Shown piece after piece: positions 54,364 to 63,458 of a DNA stretch of 64,000 nucleotides. Source of the DNA: Marinomonas colpomeniae. Lineage in GTDB: Bacteria; Pseudomonadota; Gammaproteobacteria; Pseudomonadales; Marinomonadaceae. The notes below the pieces were generated by a model, which saw only the letters and a list, made by a program, of their open reading frames with translations, did not search any database and was not told where the DNA came from. Each line of letters begins with the position of its first letter. Position 1 is the first letter of the stretch. The DNA lies in contig NZ_JACYFC010000002.1 in assembly GCF_014803385.1 (NCBI RefSeq), positions 248,001 to 312,000 on the forward strand. The letters are read 5' to 3'. Made by a program: the position numbers and the translations under genes.

Positions 54364-55036
54364 ATTTACCACCTTTTTAAGTTATTTAATACCTTCAAAT
54401 AAAAGCAAATACTGCGCCAAATATTCTATCCATAGTCTCTTTCTTAGTTGAAGTTCCACAAATTTCTGAGTGGGGGCTCACGTTAAATACAATGGGCATG
54501 GCAAAGATCGGTGATCTTTAATACCCATGGCTTTTGCCTTTTTTAATTAAAAAACATGCAGCTCGTAATGTGAAAAATGCCTCATCTCATACGAAAAAAT
54601 AATAAGTTGATTGTTTTTTAGTCTCGTAGGAAGTCTTTCACGAAAGAGAGGTTTCATTGTGTTCAATATTTGAGAACTTTATCAAAGAAGTTGTGATGCT
54701 AACAGAGGAAGCGATCAATATTGGGTTGGCTAAATTCGCCTTCGGCTGTTTTTTGTAAAGAAAAGTGAAGTTCCGTAAAAAATGAACCAAACCGGTGCTA
54801 AGATCAATGCATAGTGACTATAAGGTGTTTGAATTTTTATTTGGCATGATTATTTCCTGTGCCAAAAAATATTAAATATTTTTATAGAGCAATCTATATA
54901 AAAGTGAGCCACTTTTTATTCTATATCATATCTTTAATCAGTCATTATTGTTTGTAGGCATTAGAGAGTTCAAGTGATTAGCTTAAGTGGAAAATCACAT
55001 AAAAAAATATGTATATTAAATACGAGGAAGAAAAAC
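54364..55036. other. 673-base region upstream of the AGCS symporter gene
   Basis: No gene is seen. It holds the orphan plus-strand terminator at 54491-54544. I looked for a glycine riboswitch, common before this symporter family, and found none of its conserved sequence. Confidence 0.5.
54491..54544 (+). terminator. Orphan plus-strand terminator
   Basis: AAAGATC-GGT-GATCTTT (54503-54519) lies inside ATGGG/CCCAT and GGCAAA/TTTGCC pairings and is followed by TTTTTT. No plus-strand gene lies upstream; it may end a small RNA starting between about 54370 and 54480. Confidence 0.5.
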
Positions 55037-56581
55037 ATGGGAAAAATACGAGAGATTTTCTTTGGCTTTTTATTAGCCTTTAGTACGAGTGCCTTTGCCG
55101 AAGAAGCAGGCTCGTTTAAGCAAACCATTGCTGCATTCAGTGAAAGCGTCGACGGTTTTTTTAACGATTATACTGGCTGGTTTGTCGGTTTAATTTTTAA
55201 AAGTGTACCAATTGGTGATGTCGGTTTCCCAATCATTGTTGGCTGGCTATTGTTAGCCGCTCTGATCTTTACGCTGTACTTTGGCTTTGTTCAGTTTAAA
55301 CGTGCGGGCATGGCGATTGATATCGTAAAAGGCAAATACACAGACCCTAACTCTAAAGAAGACGGAGAAGTGTCTCATTTCCAAGCATTAACAACAGCTC
55401 TTTCCGGTACAGTTGGTCTTGGTAATATTGCTGGCGTTGGTGCTGCACTTGCGATTGGTGGACCTGGCGCGACATTCTGGATGATCGTATGTGGTCTTCT
55501 AGGTATGGCATCTAAGTTTTGTGAGTGTACTCTGGGTGTGAAATACAGAACAGTTTTACCATCAGGCGTTATCTCTGGTGGTCCAATGTATTACTTAAGC
55601 CAAGGTCTTGCTGAAAAAGGCTTAGGCGGTTTAGGTAAAGTATTGGCTGTTGGTTTTGCTCTAATGTGTATTCTAGGCGCGTTAGGCGGCGGTAACATGT
55701 TCCAAGCTAACCAAGCTCACGCAATGCTTACTTACGCTTTTGATGTTCCAAGCGAATACGGCGTTATTACAGGTCTTGTACTTGCTGCTTTAGTATTCTC
55801 GGTTATCGTTGGTGGTATGCCATCAATTGCATCTGTAACAGAGAAAATAGTTCCGTGGATGGCTGGTTTGTATATCGGTATGGCTGTCATCGTTATTATT
55901 GCTAATATCGATCAAGTTGGCGCTGCATTCAGTGCTATCTTTGCTGGTGCATTTACTGGTGCTGGTGTTGCTGGTGGTTTTATTGGTGCCTTGATACAAG
56001 GTTTGAAACGAGCAACATTCTCGAATGAAGCAGGTGTTGGTTCTGCTGCGATTGCTCACTCAGCCGTTAAAACGAAAGAGCCTATCACTGAAGGTCTGGT
56101 GTCATTACTAGAGCCATTCGTTGATACCGTTGTTATTTGTACTATGACAGCATTGGTTATCACTATTGCAGGCTTAAACGTTGGTCCATTTGATGGCAGC
56201 GGTTTAACAGGTGTAACACTGACTGCAGCATCATTTACTGAGACGGCTGGCGTATTCAAATACTTATTGGCCTTAGCAGTTGTTATGTTTGCATTCTCTA
56301 CTATGATTTCTTGGTCATACTACGGATTAAAAGCATGGACTTACCTATTCGGTGAAGGCAAAAAAATCGAATTGGCTTTCAAAATGATGTTCTGTGTCTT
56401 TGTTGTTATCGGTGCAACTATTCAGTTTGGTGCTGTTATCGACTTCTCTGACGCGGCGATTTTTGCAATGTCTATCTTTAACATTATCGGCTTGTACTTC
56501 TTGATGCCGATTGTTAAGAAAGAATTAGCATCCTTTATTGCTCGCGTTAAATCTGGTGAGATCAAAACTTACGAGAAATAA
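55037..56581 (+). CDS. AGCS family sodium:alanine/glycine symporter
   Basis: 514 residues. The N-terminus (MGKIREIFFGFLLAFSTSAFA) looks like a cleavable signal peptide, followed by a short polar segment and about eleven membrane helices. The AGCS signature GLGNIAGVGAALAIGGPGA lies near 128-146, followed by CECTLGVKYR. It imports alanine or glycine with sodium. The ATG at 55037 has AGGAAG 6 bases upstream; the frame from 54974 adds 21 polar residues without a ribosome site. A terminator follows. Confidence 0.9.
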   Translation: MGKIREIFFGFLLAFSTSAFAEEAGSFKQTIAAFSESVDGFFNDYTGWFVGLIFKSVPIGDVGFPIIVGWLLLAALIFTLYFGFVQFKRAGMAIDIVKGKYTDPNSKEDGEVSHFQALTTALSGTVGLGNIAGVGAALAIGGPGATFWMIVCGLLGMASKFCECTLGVKYRTVLPSGVISGGPMYYLSQGLAEKGLGGLGKVLAVGFALMCILGALGGGNMFQANQAHAMLTYAFDVPSEYGVITGLVLAALVFSVIVGGMPSIASVTEKIVPWMAGLYIGMAVIVIIANIDQVGAAFSAIFAGAFTGAGVAGGFIGALIQGLKRATFSNEAGVGSAAIAHSAVKTKEPITEGLVSLLEPFVDTVVICTMTALVITIAGLNVGPFDGSGLTGVTLTAASFTETAGVFKYLLALAVVMFAFSTMISWSYYGLKAWTYLFGEGKKIELAFKMMFCVFVVIGATIQFGAVIDFSDAAIFAMSIFNIIGLYFLMPIVKKELASFIARVKSGEIKTYEK

Positions 56582-56615
56582 TCGCAACCTAAAAGTTGTT
56601 AAGTAATCCCGTTAT

Positions 56616-56644
56616 ATAAAAAACCCACTACGGTGGGTTTTTTA
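56616..56644 (+). terminator. Terminator after the AGCS gene
   Basis: AAAACCCAC-TACG-GTGGGTTTT followed by TTTA; a compact and strong Rho-independent terminator. Confidence 0.9.
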
Positions 56645-56689
56645 TATTGGGCTTTATTACTCACATATCCATACGGCATAGAGAGCAAT

Positions 56690-57256
56690 ATGAACGAAAG
56701 TGAATCTTGTATTGTTGACCTAACACGAACATTACTTAAAGATGGCCCTAAATTTTTATCGCATACATTGGTGATAACAAAGAGTAATGCGTATTTAAGG
56801 CCAACAGTGGGAGCAATGATGTTCTGTGTCGTGTATATCGTTGTTGGAGGTTTTTTATCTAGTCTTGCCGCTTATTTGTTAGTTGTTTCTACTCAATATG
56901 ACCTTTCTATATTTGTTGGTGGCTTTGGTATTGCCATTGGTGCTTTTGGCATTATGTTAATCCAACCGTTTTTAAGGCGCGTGAGCTTTAATAAAACATC
57001 AGGCGTTTTTGACAACCGTAAAGATCGAAATGTAAAGCTACACCATATTGTTTCATTGCAAATAAACAACAAGATTATTCAACGTAAAAATGCTCTTAGC
57101 TACGCCTGCTATGAATTGAATTTACTGACCCTGCATGGACGAAGAATTAACATTTTGAATCATAATAATGAAGATCAACTTGAAAACGACGCGGTGCTAT
57201 TAAGTATGTTTTTAGGTGTTGAGCTGAAAGACTATCGTAGAGAAATTATATTGTAA
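56690..57256 (+). CDS. Membrane protein of unknown function with two helices
   Basis: 188 residues: a polar N-terminus, two membrane helices (about 45-68 and 75-95) and a C-terminal soluble half (VSFNKTSGVFDN, then several beta-like segments) of the kind seen in PH-like YcxB or DUF proteins. I do not recognise it firmly. GAGAG lies 4 bases before the ATG at 56690; the frame from 56633 starts inside the terminator. Its 3' end lies 35 bases from the convergent tag gene. Confidence 0.62.
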   Translation: MNESESCIVDLTRTLLKDGPKFLSHTLVITKSNAYLRPTVGAMMFCVVYIVVGGFLSSLAAYLLVVSTQYDLSIFVGGFGIAIGAFGIMLIQPFLRRVSFNKTSGVFDNRKDRNVKLHHIVSLQINNKIIQRKNALSYACYELNLLTLHGRRINILNHNNEDQLENDAVLLSMFLGVELKDYRREIIL

Positions 57257-57291
57257 GTATGAAAATGACTAGTTAGAGTCGCTTGATATTA

Positions 57292-57879
57292 TCAGGGTCT
57301 CTCAAAAGCCTTTCTGGCCGTGTCTATTTTCTCTCGCATAAAACAATGCTCGGCGTGGTCATTGATAAGCCCCATGGATTGCATGAAGGCATACAGTGTC
57401 GTTGGGCCGACGAAAATCCAGCCGCGCTTCTTTAGGTCCTTAGAAAGTGCGACAGATTCTTTACATGTGGTTTGTGTTTCTGGTAGTGGCAAGGTGTTTT
57501 CATTAGGTTCGTAGCGCCAGAGAAACGCAGCAAGAGAGCCTTCTTTGGCGATGAGTTCTTGAGCGCGTTTGGCGTTGTTGATCACGGCGAGAATTTTACG
57601 TTTGTTACGAACGATGCCTGCGTTACTAAGAAGGTCTTCTACATCTTCATCATCAAATAAGGCGATCTTATTAAAGTCGAATTGCTGAAAAGCGAGGCGA
57701 AAGTTTTCTCGTTTGGTCAGTATGGTTCGCCAGCTCAGGCCTGATTGAAAGGTTTCTAAACAGAGTTTTTCAAACAAGCGCTGATCGTCAGCAACTGGAA
57801 ATCCCCATTCTTTGTCGTGATAATCAGGAAAGTCTGGTGCGGAATCTGCCCATGCGCAGCGTTGCTTTGAGTCAGTCAC
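57292..57879 (-). CDS. tag: DNA-3-methyladenine glycosylase I
   Basis: 195 residues, near the 187 of E. coli Tag. Family residues include CAWA at the start, YHDKEWGFP (about 20-28), ETFQSGLSWRTIL and, near the end, zinc ligands in the region NDHAEHC. It removes 3-methyladenine from DNA. The GTG at 57879 has AAGGAAG 5 bases upstream and gives the family length; the GTG at 57912 is possible. It follows dgt by 39 bases, so both nucleotide/DNA-quality genes may be one operon. Confidence 0.92.
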   Translation of the reverse strand: MTDSKQRCAWADSAPDFPDYHDKEWGFPVADDQRLFEKLCLETFQSGLSWRTILTKRENFRLAFQQFDFNKIALFDDEDVEDLLSNAGIVRNKRKILAVINNAKRAQELIAKEGSLAAFLWRYEPNENTLPLPETQTTCKESVALSKDLKKRGWIFVGPTTLYAFMQSMGLINDHAEHCFMREKIDTARKAFERP

Positions 57880-57918
57880 ATTATCTTCCTTATTCTCAAT
57901 GCTGGAATGCACAGGGTT

Positions 57919-59439
57919 CTAATTTTCAATGACGTGCAAAGCACGATATTCATCATAGGCAAATTGGTCTGTCATGCCGCTGATGTAATCTTGAATCAAT
58001 CGACAACGGAAATAGAATTCCCAAGCGTCGTCACTGACGTTTTTCAGATTCTTATCAGTAGCAAAGTGAGATTTAAATTCCTTAAGCGTTTCAGGTTTTA
58101 TCGCCTCTTGATAAGCACGGAGGTGTTTGCTGGATAGCTTGTTACACAGGCGAGTTTGGTAAAGCGGTGTTTTATCTTCTTGGTTAATAATCGCGGTAAA
58201 GGTTTCTCTGTTTAAATCGAGCAGTGGTTTATAAATGTCTAATAACCCCGCGATGATACGATAGCCTTGTAGCTCTTGTTTTTGAACTTCTGGCGCACAG
58301 AATACGTGCTTGAATGCGACAGATTTAAGGGTTTCTAATAACGCATGGCTACTGCTGTAGTCTTCGACCAAAGCTTGGTTATAAGTGCCGTGATAAATGG
58401 CGTCGATGTTATCGATAAATTGTTTACTGGCGTGTTTGACGGAGCGAGTATTGAGTGCAACTCGAAAAGGTACAAAGAAATCACTGACGATATTGGTTTT
58501 GTTGTAGCGATACAGATTGTTTTCAATCAGTTGTTCCATCAGGCCGACTTCATTTTCATAAACTGAAAACTTGCCGTTATTGATAATGGTTTGATATTCC
58601 TCTTTGAGCCTGACCAGCAGCTCGTCAAATTTCAAGATGCCTTTTTCTACGGCGTCTTCAATGTCGGCAATGCAGTAGGAGATATCGTCGGCCGCTTCCA
58701 TGACGTAAGCAAATGGGGAACGGCAGCCTTCTTGAATGTTTAGTGTTTTATTGACTGCTTTAATAATCGCGACTTCACTAAGGTAAAAACCAGATTTCTT
58801 TTTCAGGTAGCTTTTGGGGTCCTTGTCTTCGACCTTAGGCTTTGCTTGGTCTGCTCGACGGGTGTATTTGATGATGCCTGACATTTGCGTGAACGTGAGG
58901 TTGAGCGTTTGCAAGGAATGCACAATACGTAAGGCTTGGGCATTACCTTCAAAAGCGCAAATGTCTGTTATGAGAGGTTTGAGAGTTATTGCCTCATCAA
59001 GGATATCTTCTCTTTTTACAAAGGTTTGGATGTGATCGCCAAACCATTGGTTAATCGCGCCTTCTCCAAAATGACCAAAGGATGGGTTGCCTACGTCGTG
59101 CATTAAACAAGACATTTCAACGATTGATTCAAACTGGCGATCTAAGTCGGTTAGTCCGTATTCTTCTTGTTTAGCCTTATTTAATTTTTTGAAAATCTGT
59201 TGGCTGATGTAACGGCCAACTTGTTGGACTTCCATTGAATGAGTCAAACGGCTGCGTACAGCAGCGTTACGTTCTAGGGAAAAGACTTGGGTTTTTTGCT
59301 GTAAACGACGAATGGCGGCAGAGTTAATAATACGACCACGATCACTTTCAAAAATTGAAAGATCTTGGTTGCGTTCATCAAAATTTGGTCTGTTAAACGA
59401 ACGGTGTGGGCGGATTTTATTTTTAAAATCTATTGTCAT
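57919..59439 (-). CDS. dgt: Deoxyguanosinetriphosphate triphosphohydrolase (dGTPase)
   Basis: 506 residues, the length of E. coli Dgt. HD-domain metal ligands are His67 (RLTHSMEV), His114-Asp115 (CLMHDVGNPSFGHFGE) and an Asp in ADDISYC (about 250-256). The N-terminal DRGRIINSAAIRRLQQKTQVF is typical. It splits dGTP into deoxyguanosine and triphosphate. The ATG at 59439 starts MTIDFKNKIRP as expected. Confidence 0.95.
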   Translation of the reverse strand: MTIDFKNKIRPHRSFNRPNFDERNQDLSIFESDRGRIINSAAIRRLQQKTQVFSLERNAAVRSRLTHSMEVQQVGRYISQQIFKKLNKAKQEEYGLTDLDRQFESIVEMSCLMHDVGNPSFGHFGEGAINQWFGDHIQTFVKREDILDEAITLKPLITDICAFEGNAQALRIVHSLQTLNLTFTQMSGIIKYTRRADQAKPKVEDKDPKSYLKKKSGFYLSEVAIIKAVNKTLNIQEGCRSPFAYVMEAADDISYCIADIEDAVEKGILKFDELLVRLKEEYQTIINNGKFSVYENEVGLMEQLIENNLYRYNKTNIVSDFFVPFRVALNTRSVKHASKQFIDNIDAIYHGTYNQALVEDYSSSHALLETLKSVAFKHVFCAPEVQKQELQGYRIIAGLLDIYKPLLDLNRETFTAIINQEDKTPLYQTRLCNKLSSKHLRAYQEAIKPETLKEFKSHFATDKNLKNVSDDAWEFYFRCRLIQDYISGMTDQFAYDEYRALHVIEN

Positions 59440-59740
59440 TAATAGCGTCCTTATTACCTACGACTAAGCTCCAATATCATTTTTCTATCGTAGATAGTAA
59501 CTATATTTCTTCTTTAAATACACGTTAAATGGAGATGTAGAGTTGATAAAGTATTGTTTTTTTTAATTGTTTGCATAGGTGAAGCACGATGGTTTTATGC
59601 CATCTTGAATCTTAATATGGTATTTTATGGGAATCATTTACAATAGTTGATTGTGTGAAAAAACTGAATGTTACAATCTCAGGAAGAGGCGTGCATTTTA
59701 GGGAGTTATTTTCTCTCGACTTATAAAAAGGAGAAGGGTT
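59440..59740. other. 301-base divergent promoter region
   Basis: AT-rich, no reading frame. It should hold the promoters of dgt (minus) and the exported-protein gene (plus). Confidence 0.4.
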
Positions 59741-60196
59741 GTGAAAAATTATAAAAATATCGTTTTTATCATCAGTTTAATTTCTTCGCCTCTTTTGATG
59801 GCTGAGTCCTTATCTATTAATTCCATTCATTCTTGTTTGGCTTTAGTCGATTTTGTAAACTCGAAAGTAAAGGGTGCTAACGACACTTACTCTTCAGATG
59901 AAAAAGAGTTAATTCATAAAGGTTTGTCTGGGTACAGTGAGTATCTTGATAAAGATGTTATTAATCCGAAGTTGTTAAAACTATATGGAGGAAATGCTTC
60001 TCAAGCTAAACTGATGAAAAAACTGTTTAGCCGTCAACAAGGAACCTTTACTCAATATCTGGATGACCGTTACTCAGAGAAAAAACTCTTAACTGACTAC
60101 GCAGTAGGAATCCAAGAGTGCTCAGTTAAAACTGGCTCTCAAGGCGATGTTGCGCTGGCGCTTAAAAAAGCAATTAATACTATGGCTAAGAAGTAG
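59741..60196 (+). CDS. Small exported protein of unknown function
   Basis: 151 residues. A signal peptide (about 1-21, ending LLMA) is followed by a helical, lysine-rich domain with two cysteines (in IHSCLALV and IQECSV) that may form a disulfide. I recognise no family. The GTG start has AAGGAG 7 bases upstream. Confidence 0.65.
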   Translation: MKNYKNIVFIISLISSPLLMAESLSINSIHSCLALVDFVNSKVKGANDTYSSDEKELIHKGLSGYSEYLDKDVINPKLLKLYGGNASQAKLMKKLFSRQQGTFTQYLDDRYSEKKLLTDYAVGIQECSVKTGSQGDVALALKKAINTMAKK

Positions 60197-60296
60197 TCAG
60201 AGTATCGTCAAGTGAAGTGGGTCATTTATATTATCCACTTCAAATCTCCCTCTTTTTTCTTTAATACCCAATAGCCATCAGAATTTTATTGCTTGC

Positions 60297-60734
60297 CTAA
60301 GGCTCATTTGGAGCATATTTGAGAAACAAGCCAAGTGAAACCAACAAAACAGCTGCACTGATTACAATCGCCACGGGGTAATACAGGTTTCCTGCCATAT
60401 CCAGCTGGCTGTATTTGATAACCATAATAAGTCCCTCCAGTGCGAGGGCAACACATACTGTACCTATGAATCGGGGCAATGTACGACGTAATAAAATAAT
60501 GACGTCATGCTCATTACCACTGCCATATTCTTTATTAATTACCATTGCTAGCTCAAATACGGCAATGGCAATGATATTCGAATTAATGATTTGAATAATC
60601 ACTTGAGTTAGGTCTTTGCCATTAAGGTATTCTTCAACTGCAGAAACGAAGGTCGAAATTACGACTAAACCGGCTAAAGTAAAGAAGATACAGGCAAAGG
60701 TTTTTGCGAAGATTTTTTGGACATTAATTGTCAT
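60297..60734 (-). CDS. Four-helix membrane protein of unknown function
   Basis: 145 residues with four predicted membrane helices (about 10-32, 46-66, 85-107 and 118-138). Topology and size are loosely like PsiE (phosphate-starvation-inducible), but I see no firm signature. It is on its own, with a hairpin upstream ending the region of rarD. Confidence 0.6.
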   Translation of the reverse strand: MTINVQKIFAKTFACIFFTLAGLVVISTFVSAVEEYLNGKDLTQVIIQIINSNIIAIAVFELAMVINKEYGSGNEHDVIILLRRTLPRFIGTVCVALALEGLIMVIKYSQLDMAGNLYYPVAIVISAAVLLVSLGLFLKYAPNEP

Positions 60735-60874
60735 TCTAAAAGCTCAGTTATGGGTGTTGGTCTTTACAATGGGTGCTCTTAAATGAATAAACAGTCTGGT
60801 GAAAGGTTTTATTGCAATACTTTCTTGTTAGTGACAATTAAAGGCTGGTCTTTACAAAAAAGTAGTTATTTAAC

Positions 60875-60900
60875 AATGGCGCATAGAGCGCCATTTTTAT
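60875..60900. terminator. Hairpin after rarD
   Basis: AATGGCGC (60875-60882) and GCGCCATT (60888-60895) form a tight stem with a T run on the plus side. It directly follows the rarD stop (minus), where the tail is only weakly T-rich. Confidence 0.6.
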
Positions 60901-61815
60901 TTAAATAGAATTTTTAGTAGCGGGTCTCTTCTGTATGCGAGTGTTACGCAAGCGTCGAATAGAATCGAAAATAAGTAGTGCTAGTGCAGACCAAATAAGC
61001 ACAAAAGTTATCAATTTTTCAGGGCTTAAGGGTTCGTCATACAAAAATACGGCTAGGAAAAACATTCCAGTCGGACCTATGTATTGAAAGAATCCAAGCG
61101 TTACCATGCTGACTCGGTTTGCTGCAGCAGCAAAACACATTAAAGGGACCATTGTGATGGGACCTGCTGCGAATAGTAACCAATTTGTTGAAGAGGTATT
61201 AGCAAACATGTTCGCTGTTGGTGAGTCGATAAGCACTAAATAAACTATAGCGAAAGGCAGCATAATACTGGTTTCAATTGCCATTCCAGTAAAGCTATCG
61301 ACAGCAATTTTCTTACGAATCAATCCATAAACCCCAAACGTTAATGCCAACGTTAATGCTACCCAAGGCAAAGAACCAAACTGAATAACTTCAAATACCA
61401 CAGCGCAAAAGCATAAAGCAACGGCTGCTTTACGTACTCTATCTAACTTTTCTTTGAAGAAAATAACACCAAGTAAAATACTTATTAATGGATTGATGTA
61501 ATAACCCAAACTGGCGCTGAGCATTTGATCATTTTGTACCGCCCAAATAAAAGCCCCCCAGTTTAGTCCGATTAAGGTGGTCGAAATACACATGGCCATT
61601 AGGATTTTTGGTGAACGTAAAACAGTTTTTAACGCATCGCTATATCGCAAGATAATAATTAATACAAAAACTAGGATGCAGGACCAAATAACACGATGAG
61701 CAAGTATTTCCGTCGCTGGGACGAAAGACATTTCTTTAAAATAAATAGGTGCAATTGCCCATAGGGTAAAAGCAGTTAAAGCATAAAGAATGCCGCTTCT
61801 AGAAGATGTTTGCAT
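60901..61815 (-). CDS. rarD: EamA family transporter RarD
   Basis: 304 residues with ten membrane helices in two EamA repeats. The start GILYALTAFTLWAIAPIYFK and the QNDQMLSASLGYYINPL segment are characteristic of RarD. In E. coli RarD was named for chloramphenicol sensitivity; its natural substrate is unclear. The ATG at 61815 is better spaced from AGG than the ATG at 61824. Confidence 0.9.
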   Translation of the reverse strand: MQTSSRSGILYALTAFTLWAIAPIYFKEMSFVPATEILAHRVIWSCILVFVLIIILRYSDALKTVLRSPKILMAMCISTTLIGLNWGAFIWAVQNDQMLSASLGYYINPLISILLGVIFFKEKLDRVRKAAVALCFCAVVFEVIQFGSLPWVALTLALTFGVYGLIRKKIAVDSFTGMAIETSIMLPFAIVYLVLIDSPTANMFANTSSTNWLLFAAGPITMVPLMCFAAAANRVSMVTLGFFQYIGPTGMFFLAVFLYDEPLSPEKLITFVLIWSALALLIFDSIRRLRNTRIQKRPATKNSI

Positions 61816-61992
61816 CGCTGTCATCCTAATTTCATGTGTATCAGTTTAGGGTGGTGAGTGTATAGGAATACATAGCTCTCGTGCAGTATAAAAAATACTC
61901 CCTTACAAATAGAAAGATGAACATCTTGCTGGTAATAGTATTGCCTAAATAAAGTGATGCGTTTAAAGTGAGCTCAACAAATTTTACATAAA

Positions 61993-62180
61993 TCGAACTT
62001 CGGGGCGGGGCGAAATTCCCCACCGGCGGTAATTTGTTTAAATTTACTAATCAAATGTTAGTGGATGGTAATAAAAAGCCCGCGAGCGCTTAATTTTTTT
62101 GGTTATATTAAGAAGTTAAGGTCAGCAGATCTGGTGTAACTCCAGAGCCGACGGTTACAGTCCGGATGATAGAAGATCGA
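61993..62180 (+). ncRNA. FMN riboswitch (RFN element)
   Basis: The conserved core is plain: GGGGCGAAATTCCCCACCGG (62011-62030 area), GCCCGCGAGCGC (about 62078), GGTCAGCAGATCTGGTG (about 62120) and GAGCCGACGGTTACAGTCCG (about 62145). P1 pairs TCGA-CTTC (from 61993) with GAAG-TCGA (62172-62180). It senses FMN and controls the transporter gene at 62302. CCAAGTGTTAG (62181-62191) can pair with CAATACTTGG (62241-62250) in the expression platform; no classical terminator T run follows, so translational or Rho control is possible. Confidence 0.95.
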
Positions 62181-62301
62181 CCAAGTGTTAGTGGCTTTTG
62201 ATGGTATTCAGAAGCTTCTTTTCTGTGCTTTTTATGGCTCCAATACTTGGTATATTCGTACTCATCACCCCTGTGCATCTTATTCATTTGGAGAAACCAA
62301 G

Positions 62302-63237
62302 ATGGCAGGAATACTTTTTATCATGATCGCGTGCTTTACGTGGGCGCTTGATACTTTAATTCGTTACCCTTTACTGGGGTCGGGTTATTCCGCACTGCAA
62401 ATTGTTTTAATCGAACACCTTACGCTAGTAGTTATTATCAGCCCTTTGATATGTCGCTATCGCTATGTTTTCCGCCACTTATCACTCAACAGTCTCTTAT
62501 GTTTGTTATTTATTGGTGGAATCGGCTCAGCGGTTGGTACCCTGGCGTTCACTGAAGCTTTTCGATACCTGAATCCAACGGTTGTTATTTTGTTGCAAAA
62601 ACTACAACCGATTATTGCCATCTTGCTGGCCTATTGGTTTTTGAAAGAACGTATTGAAGGTCAGTTTCTGCGCTGGGCCATAGTTATTTTGTCAGGTAGT
62701 TTTATTATGATGTGGCCTGATTTACGTTTGTTGAGTGATGCACAATGGCATTATTCAAGCGACAGTATGAGTTTATTAAAAGGTTATGGTTTTACCTTAA
62801 TTGCAGTTGTTGCTTGGGGCGCTGCGACTGTGTGCGGTAAATACCTTTCACATCAAAATGTTCCTGCAAACGCGATTATGTCTGGTCGTTTTGTCGCGGG
62901 GTTGTTGGTTTTAGTACCGTTAGCGATGATGCAGACAGAAAGTCTGACCGCGATTGTGCCTGTGGATTTGAGCCTAATTATTATCATGGCCCTATTAAGT
63001 GGCTTAATAGGTATGTGGTTCTATTATCGAGGCTTAAAGACAGTACCTGCTCAAATGGCAACCTTGGCCGAGTTATCTTTTCCTGTATTTGCGGCTAGCA
63101 TTAATTGGCTTTTCCTAGACAAAGGATTAACCAGTTACCAAATTATTGGTGGGAGTATTTTGATTCTTGGCAACATTGGCTTACGCATGAAAGAGCTTCG
63201 TCACACAGAGTTAATTACAGAAACGCATCAATCCTAA
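62302..63237 (+). CDS. ribN: EamA family transporter, probable riboflavin importer (RibN-like)
   Basis: 311 residues with ten membrane helices in two EamA domains (LNPTVVILLQKLQPIIAILL closes the first). The gene lies behind a full FMN riboswitch, which marks it as part of flavin metabolism. RibN proteins of rhizobia and vibrios are EamA family riboflavin importers under FMN riboswitches, so that assignment is the best one. The ATG at 62302 has GGAG about 8 bases upstream; the frame from 62185 runs through the riboswitch expression platform and is not a gene start. Confidence 0.82.
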   Translation: MAGILFIMIACFTWALDTLIRYPLLGSGYSALQIVLIEHLTLVVIISPLICRYRYVFRHLSLNSLLCLLFIGGIGSAVGTLAFTEAFRYLNPTVVILLQKLQPIIAILLAYWFLKERIEGQFLRWAIVILSGSFIMMWPDLRLLSDAQWHYSSDSMSLLKGYGFTLIAVVAWGAATVCGKYLSHQNVPANAIMSGRFVAGLLVLVPLAMMQTESLTAIVPVDLSLIIIMALLSGLIGMWFYYRGLKTVPAQMATLAELSFPVFAASINWLFLDKGLTSYQIIGGSILILGNIGLRMKELRHTELITETHQS

Positions 63238-63281
63238 TTATTTTCTACTCTGCGTTTTAGGGTTCTAGTTAACAATGACTT

Positions 63282-63316
63282 AAAGAGTCTGATGATATAC
63301 ATCAGACTCTTTTTTA
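63282..63316 (+). terminator. Terminator after the RibN-like gene
   Basis: AAAGAGTCTGATG (63282-63294) is perfectly inverted at 63300-63312 and followed by TTTT. Confidence 0.9.
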
Positions 63317-63400
63317 CATTTATAAAGACCATATTAAAATACCTCGCACAAATGAGCTTCTTTTACTTTAGAATAGAGACCTTAAACTTGTCCAAATGAT

Positions 63401-63435
63401 CAATTTTATCGATTCAAATAGAATCGATAAAATTG
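63401..63435. promoter_or_regulatory. Perfect 15-bp inverted repeat before the MFS gene
   Basis: CAATTTTATCGATTC (63401-63415) is exactly inverted at 63421-63435 with loop AAATA, ending 23 bases before the ATG. Low GC and position favour an operator, possibly of a TetR- or MarR-type repressor, over a terminator; it could also shape the mRNA leader. Confidence 0.55.
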
Positions 63436-63458
63436 TTTGTCTCTAGTAAGGAAAATAG

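Noticed and set aside
54364..55036. Glycine riboswitch before the AGCS symporter
   Set aside because: The conserved glycine aptamer cores are not found on either strand.
61841..62023. Minus-strand 60-codon frame near the riboswitch
   Set aside because: It overlaps the conserved FMN aptamer and has no family resemblance.
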